The translations under genes and the position numbers were made by a program. A stretch of 64,000 nucleotides of DNA, taken from positions 1 to 64,000 of the forward strand of contig JARLJR010000138.1 of assembly GCA_031291095.1 (NCBI GenBank), written 5' to 3'. Below are positions 35,801-46,610 of this stretch, piece by piece. Every line of letters begins with the position of its first letter. The first letter of the stretch is position 1. Below the pieces are notes generated by a model, which worked only from the letters and a program-made list of their open reading frames with translations, did not search any database and had not been told where the DNA came from. Source of the stretch: Legionella sp. (lineage in GTDB: Bacteria; Pseudomonadota; Gammaproteobacteria; Legionellales; Legionellaceae).

Positions 35801-35912
35801 CTTGCCAGAAATGCTTAAAGTCCTGTAAAGGCTCCAGATCAACCTCCATCCTTCTTCCTAAAGTAGAGGATTTTATTGGCAAAACAACAGATGGATTCTT
35901 TTTACCTACCAT
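32877..35912 (-). CDS. SidE-type phosphodiesterase plus PARP-type ADP-ribosyltransferase protein; probable effector
   Basis: A 1011-residue soluble protein. Residues 65-300 resemble the SidE phosphodiesterase domain: HHRNHDTTHAVR (80-91), SGRTNE (137-142) and DLSHHTDLVRC (214-224), with His/Glu/His spacing near that of SdeA and DupA as I recall it. Residues 331-390 look like one or two ribonuclease-inhibitor-type leucine-rich repeats (GVLDLTNKQI). Residues 511-660 match a PARP catalytic core: LLYHGTN (H519), GQGVYFT (Y555) and TEVCV (E642), an H-Y-E triad. A cysteine cluster (C569, C572, C578, C580) sits where tankyrases bind zinc. Residues 680-900 are helical and partly coiled coil. The acidic C-terminus (EDEDFVLIDGEE) suits a Dot/Icm signal. 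There is no signal peptide. The DUB domain of SidE is absent. Confidence 0.8.
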   Translation of the reverse strand: MVGKKNPSVVLPIKSSTLGRRMEVDLEPLQDFKHFWQDGEGDQSNIWQVLADNYINKPYLDVPALFRGYIDITHDNFTVHHRNHDTTHAVRQRLYAQNYLDLIQNYGNEEYAPIATEINNNNELKACLELAIYLCRSGRTNEKSGKDDPSNAKRSAELFAVVATEMGFDPDLVNFLKFAIGTHAPKLENHQDLVEKLPGEHKLALAHLLKGVIDLSHHTDLVRCKVGPPKEPVREQIDEELGEFLDPKKIDVERATTNFLVHATQLCKMTGTRVKFETFSQQDKENNAKLKVQHARDVSASMEQLRGVKLDPHRIIHEGPQGDFAEFLRQVSLTGVLDLTNKQINTVQLEQIKKCIAENPIKKACLLGVKPMDAQRDLVAVLKEKSVTQGLPIEMNHTEFLEQELVGDFDSQFRQQAIDRQKVSMRFEPSRLGAAYAKGWGAFFSQLWKEIKGDVPTFGGDTHYTQITEVKKLSNPALEARYDALKKPVDPISGILSKELQTIQTDDIQLEPGEMLLYHGTNSDVSPLIMQNGFDEGRCKYVKGNGYGPLGQGVYFTSELSKAATFSTCTECKQSGMCSCVKKGTDQPADRVVLVCKVFVGNPEIVLKKGGLQDRTRPQEPFDSYMALSKDIDPISQFRSTEVCVPSGKQIIPLYEIRFSSQPNLLKASTWEKTIEENGLKERTGLYEIKASVILLNQLQALRDIPAPFEVVKKQAHKVETVIQGAINKLERHERVLQAKTPREQGRLDKIAVQLRDLHNLKGQLSTLQKQEVDLKPTLEQETMQGHKGPGFLQRVLRFILPKNYALKREGAALATEINNNAGNPKDFQSGMIQWLNLAIERNQHKASNGDVSHRAVITQKLIHLRDALRDLEEKNLNDEDLSKEIHRLITDTLDGFKSYANLVPMVMNSTAYKSLSSFQETASTIVGETFTTVHSALRGLAVSKNTESEPELELGAQNSAEPIPLEPEQDVDLSKALESGTGSKFETPNEDEDFVLIDGEEQHNSPTLSH

Positions 35913-36027
35913 ATCAACACACCACTAAGCAAACTTCCATGTATTAATCATAACAAAGTAATATTAAGTGAAGATTAATACTCAAAGAGATCCCTCTCAG
36001 GAAGGAGACGTAATTTCATTCGGGGCA

Positions 36028-36114
36028 CGTCATCCTGAGGCGTTTACGACGAAGGATCTCCCGAAGGTGGCACTGTGCTAAATTCAGGGGCTCACTCATT
36101 TCATTCGGGATGAC
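36028..36114. repeat. Single REP-type palindromic repeat
   Basis: CGTCATCCTGAGGCGTTTAC followed by GACGAAGGATCTCCCGAA on the left, and ATTCAGGGGCTCACTCATTT with CATTCGGGATGAC on the right. The preceding 35985-36027 (GAGATCCCTCTCAGGA..TTTCATTCGGGGCACG) looks like a decayed half copy. It lies between uvrC and the gene at 32877-35912. Confidence 0.85.
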
Positions 36115-36127
36115 TTATGGATTCGAA

Positions 36128-37981
36128 TCACTCAGGATGAAAATACTGAAAAATACGCAGGGCCAAATGCTCGCTTATTCCTGGAACTTTGGCAATTTCC
36201 TCTAAGGGGGCTTTAGCCAATTCACGGATCCCGCCAAAGCGATGTAATAAGGCTTGTCGGCGTTTAGCGCCTACTCCTTCAATCTCTTCTAAGGAGGATT
36301 CCAAACCTCGTTTTTGCCTTTTCTTACGATGCGCCGTAATCGCAAAACGATGGGCCTCATCACGAATATGTTGTAATAAATGTAAGGCCTTCGATTCATC
36401 AGGTAAAATTAGCTCTCGTTCTTCATGAACTAAAATCAATTTTTCCCACCCTGCCTTGCGTGAGGGGCCTTTGGCTACACCTAATAACAGCACATCTGAA
36501 ATATTTAATGACTCGAACACGCGCTGTGCCACCCCAACTTGCCCTTTGCCCCCATCAATGATCAGCAAATCTGGCAAAGATTGCGCCTCAAGTAAACGTT
36601 TAAAACGACGGGTAATTGCTTGCTCCATCGCAGCATAATCATCGCCAGGCGTAATCCCTTCAATATTAAATCGCCGATATTCACGTAGATTAGGACCTTC
36701 ATGATCAAAAACGACACATGAGGCAACCGTCGACTCCCCTTGAGTATGGCTAATATCAAAACACTCCATCCGCTCAATTGGCTTTTTAAGTTGTAAGAAC
36801 TCTTCTAATTCATTAAAACGCGACCTCATCGTTGAATGCTTGGTCACGTATTCAGCAATAGAAACACGCAAATTATTCACAGCAAAATCCATCCAACGCG
36901 ATTTAGAACCGCGAGGACTGATTTGTATCTTACAGGCTTTACCGCGTTTTTGAGTTAATGCCTCTTGGAGGGGTTGATGATCCGATAAAGCATGATTGGT
37001 AATAATTAATGGCGGGATACGCTCCGGCGTATCGAGATAATAAAAGCCAATAAAGGCATCAAATGTCTGCTGCCATAACTCGTCCATATCCAGCTCTTCT
37101 TCAAAACCTTTAGTCGGCATGGAGGGGAAGAAACTTTGACTGGCTAATACCTGCCCTTCACGGATAGTGACGCATTGAATGCAAGAAAAACCAGGATTTA
37201 CCTCAATAGCAATAGCATCGGCATCCCCACTGAGTTGCATCATGCCTTGCTGCTCTTGTACTAAGCGCAAGTTTTTAATTTGATCGCGAAGCACCGCGGC
37301 TTCCTCAAAGCGCAACTCCTCTACCGACTTTTCCATACGTGTAGCTAATTCATCAAGAATTAATTGGCTTTTTCCTTGTAAAAAGCGTATCGCATCTTGA
37401 ATCGAGCGCTGATAATCTTCCGGACTAATATAATCCACACAAGGGGCGGTACAACGTTTGATTTGATATTGCAAACAAGGACGTGAGCGTGCATTAAAAA
37501 AATTATCCCGGCAATTACGAATCTTAAATACCTTTTGAATGGTTACAATGGTTTCTTTAACTGCAGTAACGCTAGGATAAGGACCGAAAAAATTCCCCGT
37601 TAACGGTTTTTTTTTCGAGCGATAAATTTCGATGCGCGGAAACTCAGGATGATCTGAAATATGAATATAAGGATAGGTTTTATCATCACGCAACAGTACA
37701 TTGTACTTCGGCCGCAGCGCTTTAATCAGGTTACTTTCCAACAATAAAGCTTCAGTCTCACTGCGCGTAACCGATACCTCAATGAATGCAATTTGGCTGA
37801 CTAAAGAGCGAGTTTTAACCCCGGTATTTTGTTTATTAAAATAACTGCTGACTCTTTTTTTAAGATTAGACGCTTTTCCAACATACAATACCGTACCTGC
37901 CTCATCCAGCATTCGATAAATACCAGGATCGCTGGGCAATTTCGTAAGAAACTGCGCCAGCTCTTGAGCGCGATTTTGCAT
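36128..37981 (-). CDS. uvrC: Excinuclease ABC subunit C
   Basis: Nucleotide-excision repair nuclease that makes the 3' and 5' incisions after UvrAB damage recognition. The 617-residue protein has the N-terminal GIY-YIG domain ([20 protein letters not shown], then [14 protein letters not shown]), the cysteine-containing [16 protein letters not shown] segment, a UVR motif near residue 205, the RNase H-like endonuclease domain ([19 protein letters not shown]) and C-terminal helix-hairpin-helix repeats ([19 protein letters not shown]). One base separates it from letA upstream, the conserved gammaproteobacterial gacA/uvrY-uvrC arrangement. Confidence 0.97.
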   Translation of the reverse strand: MQNRAQELAQFLTKLPSDPGIYRMLDEAGTVLYVGKASNLKKRVSSYFNKQNTGVKTRSLVSQIAFIEVSVTRSETEALLLESNLIKALRPKYNVLLRDDKTYPYIHISDHPEFPRIEIYRSKKKPLTGNFFGPYPSVTAVKETIVTIQKVFKIRNCRDNFFNARSRPCLQYQIKRCTAPCVDYISPEDYQRSIQDAIRFLQGKSQLILDELATRMEKSVEELRFEEAAVLRDQIKNLRLVQEQQGMMQLSGDADAIAIEVNPGFSCIQCVTIREGQVLASQSFFPSMPTKGFEEELDMDELWQQTFDAFIGFYYLDTPERIPPLIITNHALSDHQPLQEALTQKRGKACKIQISPRGSKSRWMDFAVNNLRVSIAEYVTKHSTMRSRFNELEEFLQLKKPIERMECFDISHTQGESTVASCVVFDHEGPNLREYRRFNIEGITPGDDYAAMEQAITRRFKRLLEAQSLPDLLIIDGGKGQVGVAQRVFESLNISDVLLLGVAKGPSRKAGWEKLILVHEERELILPDESKALHLLQHIRDEAHRFAITAHRKKRQKRGLESSLEEIEGVGAKRRQALLHRFGGIRELAKAPLEEIAKVPGISEHLALRIFQYFHPE

Positions 37982-37982
37982 G

Positions 37983-38642
37983 TTAATCTTCTGATGTTAT
38001 ATCAGTTGGGTTTTCGATAATTCCGTGTTTTAACGCTAAGTAGGTCAGCTCAACATCATTTTTAATGCCCAGCTTTTCAAAAGTACGATAACGATATCCA
38101 TTAATTGTTTTGGTGCTCAGGAAGAGTCGGTCACTAATTTCCTGCACAGTCATCCCGCTGGTGATCATCAACATCACCTGCATCTCTCTCTCTGACAACA
38201 TATTAAAAGGTGAACCTTGTACTTCCTCCAAGCTGTTAATCGCCACTTTCTGGGCAATCTCAGCACTCAAATACTTTTCACCTTTAGCTACTTTACGTAT
38301 TGCTGCAGCCATTTCTTCGGCTCCAGACTCTTTAGTGAGATACCCCATGGCACCTAACTGTAAAACACGAGTAGGTAATACATCAGAACACATCGCAGTA
38401 ACGGCAATTACTTTCACATGAGGATTAGATTTTTTCAAACGGCGAGTTACTTCCCAGCCATCAATGCCAGGCATTTTCATATCGAGAAGCACAACATCAG
38501 GATCATGTTGTTTAACCAATGCTAAAGCCTGCTCACCGCTTTCAGCGTCAGCAACTACATTTACATCCGACAAATCTTCAAGTAATCGTCGAATTCCCAT
38601 TCTAACCAATGCATGGTCATCAACAATTAGTACTTTAATCAA
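37983..38642 (-). CDS. letA: LetA response regulator (GacA/UvrY family)
   Basis: A 219-residue two-component regulator with an N-terminal receiver domain ([17 protein letters not shown], phospho-acceptor Asp in [10 protein letters not shown]) and a C-terminal LuxR-type helix-turn-helix ([20 protein letters not shown], then [18 protein letters not shown]). In Legionella the LetA/LetS pair activates the small RNAs RsmY and RsmZ, which titrate CsrA and switch cells from replicative to transmissive phase. It is directly followed by uvrC. The orthologue of GacA in this position is the expected letA. Confidence 0.94.
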   Translation of the reverse strand: MIKVLIVDDHALVRMGIRRLLEDLSDVNVVADAESGEQALALVKQHDPDVVLLDMKMPGIDGWEVTRRLKKSNPHVKVIAVTAMCSDVLPTRVLQLGAMGYLTKESGAEEMAAAIRKVAKGEKYLSAEIAQKVAINSLEEVQGSPFNMLSEREMQVMLMITSGMTVQEISDRLFLSTKTINGYRYRTFEKLGIKNDVELTYLALKHGIIENPTDITSED

Positions 38643-38792
38643 ATAATGCTCCTTGACGTACAGCCAATGGACAACGCATGTCTGCCGATGTTATCAAGAC
38701 TATCCCGGCATTACAATACGCTTATCCATAGTTCAGTAAAATCATTTGGCGAGGAAAAGATAAAAAACACATCCATTTAAGGATTGCTCAAC

Positions 38793-39611
38793 CTAACACG
38801 CCCTAATATGAATATTTGGATTACCTGGATCCACCTCAAATAATGGGGGAAACTCACCTAATTCACGTGTACGCTCTAGCAGCTTGCCAATATCAGATAA
38901 AACAAAATCATACAGAACCTGATAGTTATCAATCACAAAATAGATAGGCTGCAGTCTGTCGATTCGATAAGGCGTACGAAACGCAGCTATGGGGTCAAAA
39001 TAAACACGCAGTGGAATGTCACTTTCAACACTGTACACGGTTTCGCTAATGGAAGAAAGAATTCCGCCCCCATAGGCCCTTAAACCTTTAGAACTGTTGA
39101 TTAAACCAAACTCTACGGTATACCAAAACATGCGTTGTAATAAAGGCCAATCCTCTTCTGGAAAACTTAATACTTTGCACGCATAATCATGCACAAAATC
39201 AGCATAGATGCTGTCCGTTAACATGGGACAATGTCCAAAAATCTCATGGAAAATATCCGGCTCTTTTACATAATTTAATTCTTCTTCAGTACGAATAAAT
39301 GTTGCCACAGGAAAATGTTTATTTGCCAAGAGCTCAAAAAACTCTCGTGCTGAAATCAACGCAGCAACAGGCGCAACTTGCCATCCTGTTTTTGCTTTAA
39401 GTTTCTGGCTCAAATCAGGCAATTGAGGGATACTTTGCGAGGTAATACCTAAAGTTTGCAACCCTGTAATAAACGCCTCACACGCCCTGTTTGGAATTAA
39501 TTTTATTTGACGTTCAAACAAAATATTCCAAACTTTATTTTCCTCAGCCGAATAATTAACATATCCCTGAGCATCGGGAACATGTGCAACATAACGGCTT
39601 GAAAACTCCAT
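38793..39611 (-). CDS. phhA: Phenylalanine-4-hydroxylase
   Basis: Non-haem iron, tetrahydropterin-dependent enzyme converting phenylalanine to tyrosine. The 272-residue protein has the iron-binding motif FHEIFGHCPM (His-x4-His) and the third ligand in YTVEFGLI, together with the catalytic-domain segment SSISETVYSVES. In L. pneumophila PhhA has been linked to production of the homogentisate-derived pyomelanin pigment. AAGGAG precedes the ATG. It is a single gene between letA and the CinA-like gene. Confidence 0.95.
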   Translation of the reverse strand: MEFSSRYVAHVPDAQGYVNYSAEENKVWNILFERQIKLIPNRACEAFITGLQTLGITSQSIPQLPDLSQKLKAKTGWQVAPVAALISAREFFELLANKHFPVATFIRTEEELNYVKEPDIFHEIFGHCPMLTDSIYADFVHDYACKVLSFPEEDWPLLQRMFWYTVEFGLINSSKGLRAYGGGILSSISETVYSVESDIPLRVYFDPIAAFRTPYRIDRLQPIYFVIDNYQVLYDFVLSDIGKLLERTRELGEFPPLFEVDPGNPNIHIRAC

Positions 39612-39852
39612 ACTTTCTCCTTACTCATATAAGAAAAGTCATCCTACGATGACATAATTCATCTAACTATTATTATGAACTACGAAACTGATTTGTGCTG
39701 TCAATTGGGCAGTCTAGTTCTACGTTAAGCTTAGCAGATTCATAACCATCTCATTTATTAGGCAATCTGCACACAAAAGTCAACAACTATTACAGTTTTT
39801 TTAAATTATACGGTACACTCAAGGAGTGAATTAGCATTCAAGGAGCACTCAC

Positions 39853-41934
<2,082 letters not shown>

Positions 41935-42059
41935 TTACCTCAAAATAAAAGAAAAACTCTGTTGTCAGGGACAGGGACAGGGAACATAGTGTGAGCAAGT
42001 TAAGGAGTACGGGTATAAACCCATTCCTAAACTCGTAGTTTTCTGAATCTTAATACACA

Positions 42060-42087
42060 GTAGCCCAGTTGCAAGCAACCAGGCTAC
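42060..42087. terminator. Hairpin between rpmA and obgE
   Basis: GTAGCCCAGTTGC, AA, GCAACCAGGCTAC form a 13-base stem with two internal mismatches and a two-base loop. It is the same family as the hairpins at 46581-46610 and 24530-24557. Because it lies between cotranscribed genes, it may act as a partial terminator or an mRNA-stabilising structure. Confidence 0.55.
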
Positions 42088-42119
42088 GAGTAAAGACAAT
42101 CGGTGGAACTTAAAAGTTC

Positions 42120-42392
42120 CTAGTTTGCAGCTTCTTGTTCAGCAACAATAGTTACATACTTACGATTTTTTTCGCCTTTAATTACGAATTTAACCAAGCC
42201 TTCAACTAAGGCAAATAAAGTATGATCACGACCAACGCCTACACCTGGTCCTGCATGGAAACGAGTACCACGTTGTCTTACAAGGATTTCACCTGCATTA
42301 ACAAACTGGCCACCATAACGCTTCACACCAAGATACTTAGGATTCGAGTCGCGGCCGTTACGAGTACTACCACCTGCTTTTTTATGAGCCAT
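42120..42392 (-). CDS. rpmA: 50S ribosomal protein L27
   Basis: Ribosomal protein at the peptidyl-transferase centre, 90 residues. The N-terminus [20 protein letters not shown] is diagnostic, followed by [15 protein letters not shown] and the basic C-terminal part. It lies 12 bases downstream of rplU. Confidence 0.98.
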   Translation of the reverse strand: MAHKKAGGSTRNGRDSNPKYLGVKRYGGQFVNAGEILVRQRGTRFHAGPGVGVGRDHTLFALVEGLVKFVIKGEKNRKYVTIVAEQEAAN

Positions 42393-42404
42393 TGCTATCC
42401 CCTC

Positions 42405-42716
42405 TTACTTGCTTATCGCAGTAATTTTAACTTGCGAATAATATTGTCTGTGCCCCATTTGTTTCATATGGTGCTTACGACGACGGAACTTGATGATTTT
42501 GATTTTCTTGTGACGGCCATGGTCAAGCACTTCTGCTTTTACAGTTGCCTTAGCAACAAATGGCGTACCGCAAACAATTTTGTCACCATCAGCTAACATT
42601 AAAACTTCTTCGAATTTAATTTCGTTGCCAACATCTTCAGGCAGCAATTCGATCTTAAGTACATCACCTTCCTTCACGGTGTATTGCTTACCGCCAGTTT
42701 TGATTACCGCATACAT
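42405..42716 (-). CDS. rplU: 50S ribosomal protein L21
   Basis: Ribosomal protein of 103 residues beginning YAVIKTGGKQYTVKEGD, with the C-terminal signature KIIKFRRRKHHMKQMGHRQ. The start at 42716 gives the normal family N-terminus; the frame is open upstream to 42749 but that extension is not conserved in the family. GGAGAAAAATT precedes the ATG. It is the first gene of the rplU-rpmA-obgE unit and has a good promoter at 42769-42797. Confidence 0.97.
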   Translation of the reverse strand: MYAVIKTGGKQYTVKEGDVLKIELLPEDVGNEIKFEEVLMLADGDKIVCGTPFVAKATVKAEVLDHGRHKKIKIIKFRRRKHHMKQMGHRQYYSQVKITAISK

Positions 42717-42768
42717 AATTTTTCTCCAATTCGCCTGATTGGCTATCACAAATTCAATAAAGTCGCAT

Positions 42769-42797
42769 ATTCTATGAAATTATGCCAACGACTTCAA
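42769..42797 (-). promoter_or_regulatory. Promoter of rplU-rpmA
   Basis: On the minus strand TTGAAG (42792-42797) is followed by a 17-base spacer and TAGAAT (42769-42774), a good sigma-70 arrangement, about 50 bases before the rplU start. The -10 is identical to the one in the rrn promoter at 97-124. The remainder of 42717-43003 carries the leader of rplY; a TATACT at about 42832 might belong to a rightward promoter. Confidence 0.65.
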
Positions 42798-43003
42798 GTG
42801 CAATTTCTATTTATGTTCATTTTAAAATATTGTATACTTTGCCACCCTTTCCAGATTTTTTAGCAAAGTCTTTGAGGTACGCAATTTTTTGCAACCTTCA
42901 ATATTTTGGCCAAGAGTAGAAAAATGTCAATATATTCTTGGATCTGGTATTTAATCTGGTCGCGGATTAAGTAAGGGCCATTTAATTTTTGGAGCATACA
43001 ATA

Positions 43004-43660
43004 ATGTCAAATATTTTATTAGAAGCAGAAACAAGAACGGATATGGGGAAAGGTGCGAGCCGCCGCCTACGTCGTCTTGAAAATAAAGTACCCGCAGTAA
43101 TTTACGGCGGAGACAAAAAACCAATGTCTATTCTTTTCCCACACAATAAAGTAATCAAAGTATTAGAATCTGAAAGTACTTATTCAAGTGTTTTTGATAT
43201 TACTATTGATGGAAAAGTAGAACACGTGATTTTAAAAGCATTACAACGCCATCCATACAAGCCTGTAATCATGCATATGGACTTACAACGTGTTTCTAAG
43301 AAAGATGTTCTGGTTAAATTAGTACCTCTCCATTTTATCAACGAGCAAAAAGCTCCTGGTATCAAGGCTGGCGGTATGATTAACCACACAATGACTCAAG
43401 TAGAAGTTCGTTGCCAAGCTAAAGATCTTCCAGAGTTCATTGAAGTTGATATGGCTAAAGTAGCACTTGATGATGTTGTTCATTTATCACATCTGAAATT
43501 ACCAAAAGGTGTACACTTAACTGTTGATGTTGCTGATGGTAGCCATGACTCTCCAGTTGTGAGCATTCATATGCCACGTGTAAGCTCAGTTGAAGAAGAG
43601 ACAGAAGTTCCAGCATCTGCTGTACCTACTGTTGATTCAGAAGAGAAAGGTGAAGAGTAA
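43004..43660 (+). CDS. rplY: 50S ribosomal protein L25 (CTC form)
   Basis: 5S rRNA-binding ribosomal protein in its long, general-stress-protein-CTC form: 218 residues with the N-terminal L25 domain (RTDMGKGASRRLRRLENKVP, then AVIYGG) and the C-terminal TL5-type beta domain. An acidic tail (VEEETEVP..EEKGEE) ends the protein. ATG 43004 has TTTTGGAG upstream; an in-frame TTG at 42989 is unlikely because it overlaps that site. The gene precedes pth and ychF, a common order (rplY-pth-ychF). Confidence 0.95.
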   Translation: MSNILLEAETRTDMGKGASRRLRRLENKVPAVIYGGDKKPMSILFPHNKVIKVLESESTYSSVFDITIDGKVEHVILKALQRHPYKPVIMHMDLQRVSKKDVLVKLVPLHFINEQKAPGIKAGGMINHTMTQVEVRCQAKDLPEFIEVDMAKVALDDVVHLSHLKLPKGVHLTVDVADGSHDSPVVSIHMPRVSSVEEETEVPASAVPTVDSEEKGEE

Positions 43661-43672
43661 TTTTTCTCCGCG

Positions 43673-43700
43673 ATCAGAGTCAGGCATGCCTGACTCTGAT
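43673..43700. terminator. Perfect palindrome after rplY
   Basis: ATCAGAGTCAGGCA directly abuts its reverse complement TGCCTGACTCTGAT, giving a 28-base perfect palindrome 12 bases after the rplY stop. There is no T-run. It may reduce read-through into pth or protect the rplY mRNA 3' end. Confidence 0.6.
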
Positions 43701-43738
43701 TACCTAAACCCCTAAAATCCTAATCCTACGCACTCATC

Positions 43739-44308
43739 ATGGCGATAAAACTTATCATTGGTTTACGTAATCCAGGTTCAGCTTATGAGCATACGCGTCA
43801 TAATGCCGGTGGATGGCTTACAACAGCCCTAGCGCAACGACATAGCGCTACATTCAAATTAGAGAAAAAAATGCAGGCTGAGCTGGCTGAGCTCGCATTG
43901 GATAATCATTCAAGCAAACTGGTTTTACCCCTAACATTCATGAATCATAGCGGTCAACCGACACGATTAATCAGTCAATTTTACCGCATTCAACCTGAAG
44001 AAATACTGGTGGTTCATGACGAATTGGACTTACCCGCAGGACGAATTAAATTAAAAACCGGTGGTGGGCATGGTGGACATAATGGCTTAAGAGATATTAT
44101 TGCCCAAATAGGCAGCCCAAACTTCCATCGTTTACGTGTTGGCATAGGCCACCCAGGGCATAAAGACTTAGTGCACCAATATGTGCTCAATAAACCGTCC
44201 GCGCAGGACAGGCAACATATTTATGATGCAATCGATAGAGGGATCGCTACGATACCCTTACTTTTATCTGGTGATATTTCCAGAGCAATGAATCAATTAA
44301 ACGCTTAA
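43739..44308 (+). CDS. pth: Peptidyl-tRNA hydrolase
   Basis: Cytosolic enzyme that frees tRNA from peptidyl-tRNA that has dropped off ribosomes. The 189-residue protein has the family signatures [20 protein letters not shown] (with the catalytic His in RHNAG) and [20 protein letters not shown]. The start ATG at 43739 gives the standard N-terminus. It sits between rplY and ychF, 14 bases before ychF. Confidence 0.97.
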   Translation: MAIKLIIGLRNPGSAYEHTRHNAGGWLTTALAQRHSATFKLEKKMQAELAELALDNHSSKLVLPLTFMNHSGQPTRLISQFYRIQPEEILVVHDELDLPAGRIKLKTGGGHGGHNGLRDIIAQIGSPNFHRLRVGIGHPGHKDLVHQYVLNKPSAQDRQHIYDAIDRGIATIPLLLSGDISRAMNQLNA

Positions 44309-44322
44309 CAGAGGTACTACTC

Positions 44323-45414
44323 ATGGGATTTAAATGTGGAATCGTAGGCTTGCCTAACGTTGGTAAATCAACTCTTTTTAACGCCCTGACCAAGGCAGGT
44401 ATTGAAGCAGCGAATTACCCCTTTTGTACCATTGAACCGAATGTGGGTATTGTGACTGTTCCCGATCCCCGACTTGATGCCTTAAGTGAGATTGTTAAGC
44501 CCCAGCAAATACTGCCGACAACCATGCAATTCGTTGACATTGCAGGCATTGTAAAAGGCGCCTCCAAAGGCGAAGGCTTAGGCAATCAGTTTTTAGCAAA
44601 TATTCGTGAAACAGATGCAATTGCTCATGTGGTACGTTGCTTTGAAAATACCGATGTGATTCACGTGGAAGGTCGCGTTGATCCCTTAAGCGATATTGAC
44701 GTAATTAACACCGAATTAGCTTTAGCTGATATGGAAGCTGTTGAAAAAGCCATGCTTAAAGCAGGAAAGAACAGCCGTAGCGGTAATAAAGAAGCTATTG
44801 CGGAAGTGAAGGCTTTAGAGAAAATTAAAGCCCATTTAGACGAAGGTCATCCCGTACGCACTCTGGAATTAACTGCTGATGAAGAGTTAATTGCTCGCCG
44901 TTTATTCTTACTTACAGCAAAACCCGTTCTTTATATCGCCAATGTGAATGATGATGGTTATGAAAATAATCCTCTCTTGGATAAGGTCCAAGAACTTGCA
45001 GCACGCGAAAAAGCCAGTATTGTTGCTTTATGTGCTGCTACAGAAGCTGAATTGGTTGAGCTCGATGATGACGATCGTCAAGAATTTATGGAAAGTCTAG
45101 GCTTAAGTGAACCTGGTCTGCATAAAGTAATTCGTGCCGGTTATGATCTTTTAGGATTACAAACTTATTTTACTGCTGGCGTTAAAGAAGTAAGAGCCTG
45201 GACTATTCATAAAGGCGCAACAGCTCCGCAAGCAGCAGGTGTAATTCATACCGATTTTGAAAAAGGATTTATTCGCGCGGAAGTAATTGCTTATAATGAT
45301 TTTATTAGCTATCGCGGTGAACAAGGCGCTAAAGAAGCAGGCAAATTACGCCTGGAAGGTAAAGGGTATATTGTCTGTGATGGCGATGTCATGCATTTCC
45401 TGTTTAATGTGTAG
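44323..45414 (+). CDS. ychF: Ribosome-binding ATPase YchF
   Basis: Obg-family P-loop ATPase of 363 residues, associated with translation and oxidative-stress responses. It has P-loop [11 protein letters not shown], switch [14 protein letters not shown], the helical domain in the middle and the C-terminal TGS domain (ARAWTIHKG in E. coli-type form, here [17 protein letters not shown]). It is cotranscribed with pth at a spacing of 14 bases. Confidence 0.97.
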   Translation: MGFKCGIVGLPNVGKSTLFNALTKAGIEAANYPFCTIEPNVGIVTVPDPRLDALSEIVKPQQILPTTMQFVDIAGIVKGASKGEGLGNQFLANIRETDAIAHVVRCFENTDVIHVEGRVDPLSDIDVINTELALADMEAVEKAMLKAGKNSRSGNKEAIAEVKALEKIKAHLDEGHPVRTLELTADEELIARRLFLLTAKPVLYIANVNDDGYENNPLLDKVQELAAREKASIVALCAATEAELVELDDDDRQEFMESLGLSEPGLHKVIRAGYDLLGLQTYFTAGVKEVRAWTIHKGATAPQAAGVIHTDFEKGFIRAEVIAYNDFISYRGEQGAKEAGKLRLEGKGYIVCDGDVMHFLFNV

Positions 45415-45434
45415 CATTCTCTGAACAGATAATG

Positions 45435-45520
45435 GCGTCCCGAACTGAGTGAAGGATCTCCTAAATGTGGCTTCGTGCCCGCTTCAGGAGATCCTTCGTC
45501 GTAAACTCCTCAGGATGACG
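45435..45520. repeat. Single REP-type palindromic repeat
   Basis: GCGTCCCGAACTGAGTGAAG with GATCTCCTAAAT on the left, and TTCAGGAGATCCTTCGTCGT with AAACTCCTCAGGATGACG on the right. It lies directly after ychF and before ispB, in reverse orientation to the units at 5332-5942. Confidence 0.88.
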
Positions 45521-45607
45521 TACTAAGTCACCATTACCTGAACGGATACCTTGACAATTACCCGGTACAACTTTAGCATTTGCTGATTGAATGGTTGAGG
45601 AAAAACA

Positions 45608-46576
45608 ATGACGATTGAGAGTATACGCGAAACAGTAATTGATGATTTTAACGCGGTCAATGCTTTAATTGTTAATAAAATTGAATCTCAGATAGGCTTA
45701 ATTGATGATATGTCCCACCATGTTATTGAAAGTGGTGGCAAGCGGCTACGCCCCCTATTAGTGCTGTTAGCCAGCAATGCTTGTGGTTATCAAGGCCAAA
45801 ATCATATTGCTTTAGCGGCTATGGTTGAATTCTTTCATACAGCCACCTTATTGCATGATGATGTTGTCGATGAATCAACCCTAAGAAGAGGGCGTGAAAC
45901 CGCAAATAATATTTGGGGGAGTAAAGCAAGCATCTTAGTTGGTGATTATTTGTTTACACAATCAATCCAATTGATGGTGGACTCCGGCAGCCCTGCCATT
46001 CTAAAACTTTTTGCTAATACAGCATTAGAAATTAGCTGTGGCGAAGTAAAACAATTATCAAACCGCCATAATCCAGCTCTGACTTTTGATGAATATTTCG
46101 ATGTTATTCGTGCAAAAACAGCCTTGTTATTTGCCGCTTCATCCTGTATCGGTCCGATGCTCAGTAATGCATCAAAAGAAGCCCAAGATAGTCTTTATGC
46201 TTATGGTTTACACTTAGGCAATGCCTTCCAACTTATTGATGATGCGCTAGACTATTGTTCTGATGCCAAAACCATTGGTAAAAACATTGGTGATGATTTG
46301 GCAGATGGTAAAGCGACCCTTCCATTAATTCATGCCCTGCAGCATGGTTCAGAATTACAAAAACAACAAATTATCGACAGTTTAAAAAAGGGAAGCCTAG
46401 AGTTTTTACCAGAAATTCTTGTTGCGTTGGAAGAGACAAAAGCCATCGAATATACCAAAAAAATTGCAGCACAAGAAATTGACAAAGCTCTATCTCATTT
46501 AATGATTTTACCAGAATCCAAATATAGAGATGCACTGACTAAGCTAGCTAATTTCGCCCTACAAAGAAGTTATTAA
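45608..46576 (+). CDS. ispB: Octaprenyl diphosphate synthase (trans-polyprenyl synthase)
   Basis: Prenyl chain-elongating enzyme that supplies the quinone side chain, 322 residues. It has the first Asp-rich motif LLHDDVVDESTLRRG and the second FQLIDDALDY, plus the SGGKRLRPLLVLLA segment that binds isopentenyl diphosphate. Chain length (C40 or other) cannot be set from sequence alone. The gene follows ychF after the REP element, not adjacent to rplU as in E. coli. Its end faces the large unknown gene, with the hairpin at 46581-46610 between them. Confidence 0.93.
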   Translation: MTIESIRETVIDDFNAVNALIVNKIESQIGLIDDMSHHVIESGGKRLRPLLVLLASNACGYQGQNHIALAAMVEFFHTATLLHDDVVDESTLRRGRETANNIWGSKASILVGDYLFTQSIQLMVDSGSPAILKLFANTALEISCGEVKQLSNRHNPALTFDEYFDVIRAKTALLFAASSCIGPMLSNASKEAQDSLYAYGLHLGNAFQLIDDALDYCSDAKTIGKNIGDDLADGKATLPLIHALQHGSELQKQQIIDSLKKGSLEFLPEILVALEETKAIEYTKKIAAQEIDKALSHLMILPESKYRDALTKLANFALQRSY

Positions 46577-46580
46577 AAAC

Positions 46581-46610
46581 CGTAGCCCGGTTGCAAGCAA
46601 CCAGGCTACG
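46581..46610. terminator. Bidirectional terminator hairpin overlapping a stop codon
   Basis: CGTAGCCCGGTTGC, AA, GCAACCAGGCTACG form a 14-base stem with one imperfect pair and a two-base loop. The TAG stop of the facing gene (46606-46608) lies inside the right arm. Its position between convergent stops supports termination in both directions. Confidence 0.65.

Noticed and set aside
42222-42596. 124-residue plus-strand frame across rpmA-rplU
   Set aside because: It is antisense to two ribosomal protein genes and has no ribosome site.
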